Shown here: piece by piece, positions 62,811 to 64,000 of the stretch
How positions within the stretch are numbered: position 1 is the first letter of the stretch
Layout: each line of letters opens with the position of its first letter
DNA from: Bugulina stolonifera
Lineage: Eukaryota > Bryozoa > Gymnolaemata > Cheilostomatida > Bugulidae
Length of the DNA stretch: 64,000 nucleotides
Reading direction: 5' to 3'
NCBI GenBank assembly: GCA_935421135.1
Contig: OW285193.1
Coordinates: 7,868,496 to 7,932,495, forward strand
Notes under the pieces: model-generated
What the model was told of the DNA's origin: nothing
The model's database searches: none
What the model saw: only the letters and a program-made list of their open reading frames with translations
Program-made: the position numbers and the translations under genes

Positions 62811-64000
62811 ATGGAGCCTGAATATAGTGATTTCGAAGGGCAACCACATAATGAAGGAACTATAAACATGGAATATAATGATGATGTGGCAACAGATCAT
62901 CACGAGACAGGTGAGGTGACAGCAGAGCCGCTTGGTAAAATGTCTTTATTAAATGAAGGAAAATTTGAACCGAATATAATAACAGAACCCAGTGAGTTAA
63001 TAATGAAAGAAGACCAGAGTGACAGCGAAGATGGTGAAGAAAATGAACAAAAGGTTGCAGCTGTGGATATTGGAGAAGGAAATCAACAGACTGCAGATGG
63101 ATACACCTCAAATTCTCCTGAAACTGATGGCAATATGCAGACTGAAAACAACAAACCTAAAACGGAAAATCTGGGAGAGGAAGTGATGTCACAAGAAGAA
63201 GAGCAGATTGAATCTGCAGAGGAATACACAAGTATTTCATCTGGAAATGGTGAGGATATTGAGGGGGACCCCACAGTAGATAATGATCAAATCGATAATC
63301 TAGAAAATGTTGACCTTGGAGAAATACCACAGGAAGCAGATGATGATGCCAAATTTGAGGATGCTCAGGATACAAACGCCGAGTTTCTGGATAGTTCTGA
63401 AGAGCCAAATGAAGCAGTTCAGGAACCAAAAGTTGCAACCGGAGAGCAAGAAAATAATATCCCCGAATCTACCGAGGGAAAAGAAGAAATTGATGAAAGG
63501 TTTGAGGTAGATGGAACACAGGCGCATGACAATGAAGATGGTAACATTGCAGACGGAGCAGCAGGAAGTGAGCAAGATCAATCTGTAGGACAAGAGCCAA
63601 TTGTAATACATCCTCAAGTAGAGACCTCAGAGGAAACTACTGTTTTGCATTCTGCCGAAGAATTGACAGCTACTGCCAATTGTCAAGCTATCAGCGAAGG
63701 TGAACAAGTAGAACTGGTTATAAAGTACCAACAGTCAGAGGTAAGCAACGGTGCAATTCCAAATGAAACAACGGTAGTTGATTATGGAGTAATCACTAAC
63801 GAAACTGAAGCACTAGAATCCACTAGTGAATTAAGCAACGAAATAGTAGCGCAAGCGGTTGCTGACACAGTAGATTACATAACTGAAGCTGTTGTAAACA
63901 GCGAAATGGCATCCAAGGTAGTTGCATATAATGAACCAGTAGCAGAGGTTGCTGTTGACAGTGAATCAGTAGCAGAAGTGGTTGTAGACAGCGAACCTGT
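62811..64000 (+). CDS. Acidic low-complexity protein, 5' part (runs off window)
   Basis: The reading frame is open from the ATG at 62811 to the end of the window, at least 396 codons without an intron. An in-frame TAA at 62799 lies just upstream, and an acceptor-like TTTTACCAG at 62782-62790 suggests an upstream non-coding exon. The protein (MEPEYSDFEGQPHNEG...) is very rich in Glu, Asp, Asn, Ser, Thr and Gln, with few aromatic residues and no signal peptide or membrane segment. Near the window edge it becomes repetitive, with 10-residue units such as EPVAEVAVDS and ESVAEVVVDS that continue past the edge. I do not recognise the family; it looks intrinsically disordered. The frame lies inside the apparent intron of the minus-strand oxidoreductase gene. 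Confidence 0.7.
   Translation, partial: MEPEYSDFEGQPHNEGTINMEYNDDVATDHHETGEVTAEPLGKMSLLNEGKFEPNIITEPSELIMKEDQSDSEDGEENEQKVAAVDIGEGNQQTADGYTSNSPETDGNMQTENNKPKTENLGEEVMSQEEEQIESAEEYTSISSGNGEDIEGDPTVDNDQIDNLENVDLGEIPQEADDDAKFEDAQDTNAEFLDSSEEPNEAVQEPKVATGEQENNIPESTEGKEEIDERFEVDGTQAHDNEDGNIADGAAGSEQDQSVGQEPIVIHPQVETSEETTVLHSAEELTATANCQAISEGEQVELVIKYQQSEVSNGAIPNETTVVDYGVITNETEALESTSELSNEIVAQAVADTVDYITEAVVNSEMASKVVAYNEPVAEVAVDSESVAEVVVDSEP

Overview
The window is nuclear DNA of a multicellular animal. It is AT-rich, its genes are split by short to medium GT-AG introns, and the intergenic DNA is full of small transposons and minisatellites. The gene set (a Quaking-type STAR protein, a SYCP1-like synaptonemal complex protein, a caspase, a CEP126-like centrosomal protein) points to Metazoa. 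The non-vertebrate gene structures and abundant TACATGTA words suggest an early-branching invertebrate such as a sponge, but nothing here proves the taxon. All exon models below were joined by hand from the sequence. The joined reading frames of the complete gene models stay open across every junction.

Layout. 1-1612: repeat-rich, with a tRNA-derived SINE-like unit. 1613-6625 (+): DDX18/Has1 DEAD-box helicase, 14 exons, 641 aa, with two minisatellites that start exactly at splice donors. 7511-8286 (-): small acidic hypothetical gene. 8.3-15.4 kb: repeats, including two copies of a ~620-bp element, a 53-nt palindrome and a hexanucleotide array, plus the last three exons of an unidentified minus-strand gene (10772-11400). 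15442-27015 (+): Quaking/HOW-type STAR RNA-binding gene with two alternative versions of one exon. 27-34 kb: likely 3' UTR, then a 1187-bp hAT-like element and other repeats. 34195-42951 (-): CEP126-like gene, 15 exons, 989 aa. 43144-53938 (+): SYCP1-like gene, 26 exons, 1091 aa. These last two genes are head to head across only 192 bp. 54466-58455 (-): ankyrin-repeat protein with a C-terminal caspase domain, 4 exons, 1090 aa, tail to tail with the SYCP1-like gene. 60331-62436 (-): last four exons of a TP53I3-type quinone oxidoreductase. 62811-64000 (+): start of an acidic, repetitive protein that runs off the window and appears to lie inside an intron of the oxidoreductase gene.

The genes are a mixed eukaryotic neighbourhood (ribosome biogenesis, RNA processing, centrosome, meiosis, cell death, redox), not an operon. 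The most notable items are the ankyrin-caspase fusion with its full catalytic set, the frame-enforced exon choice in the Quaking gene with a Quaking-response-like element beside a later donor, the minisatellite that multiplies a real 5' splice site in DDX18, and the SYCP1/CEP126-like bidirectional pair.
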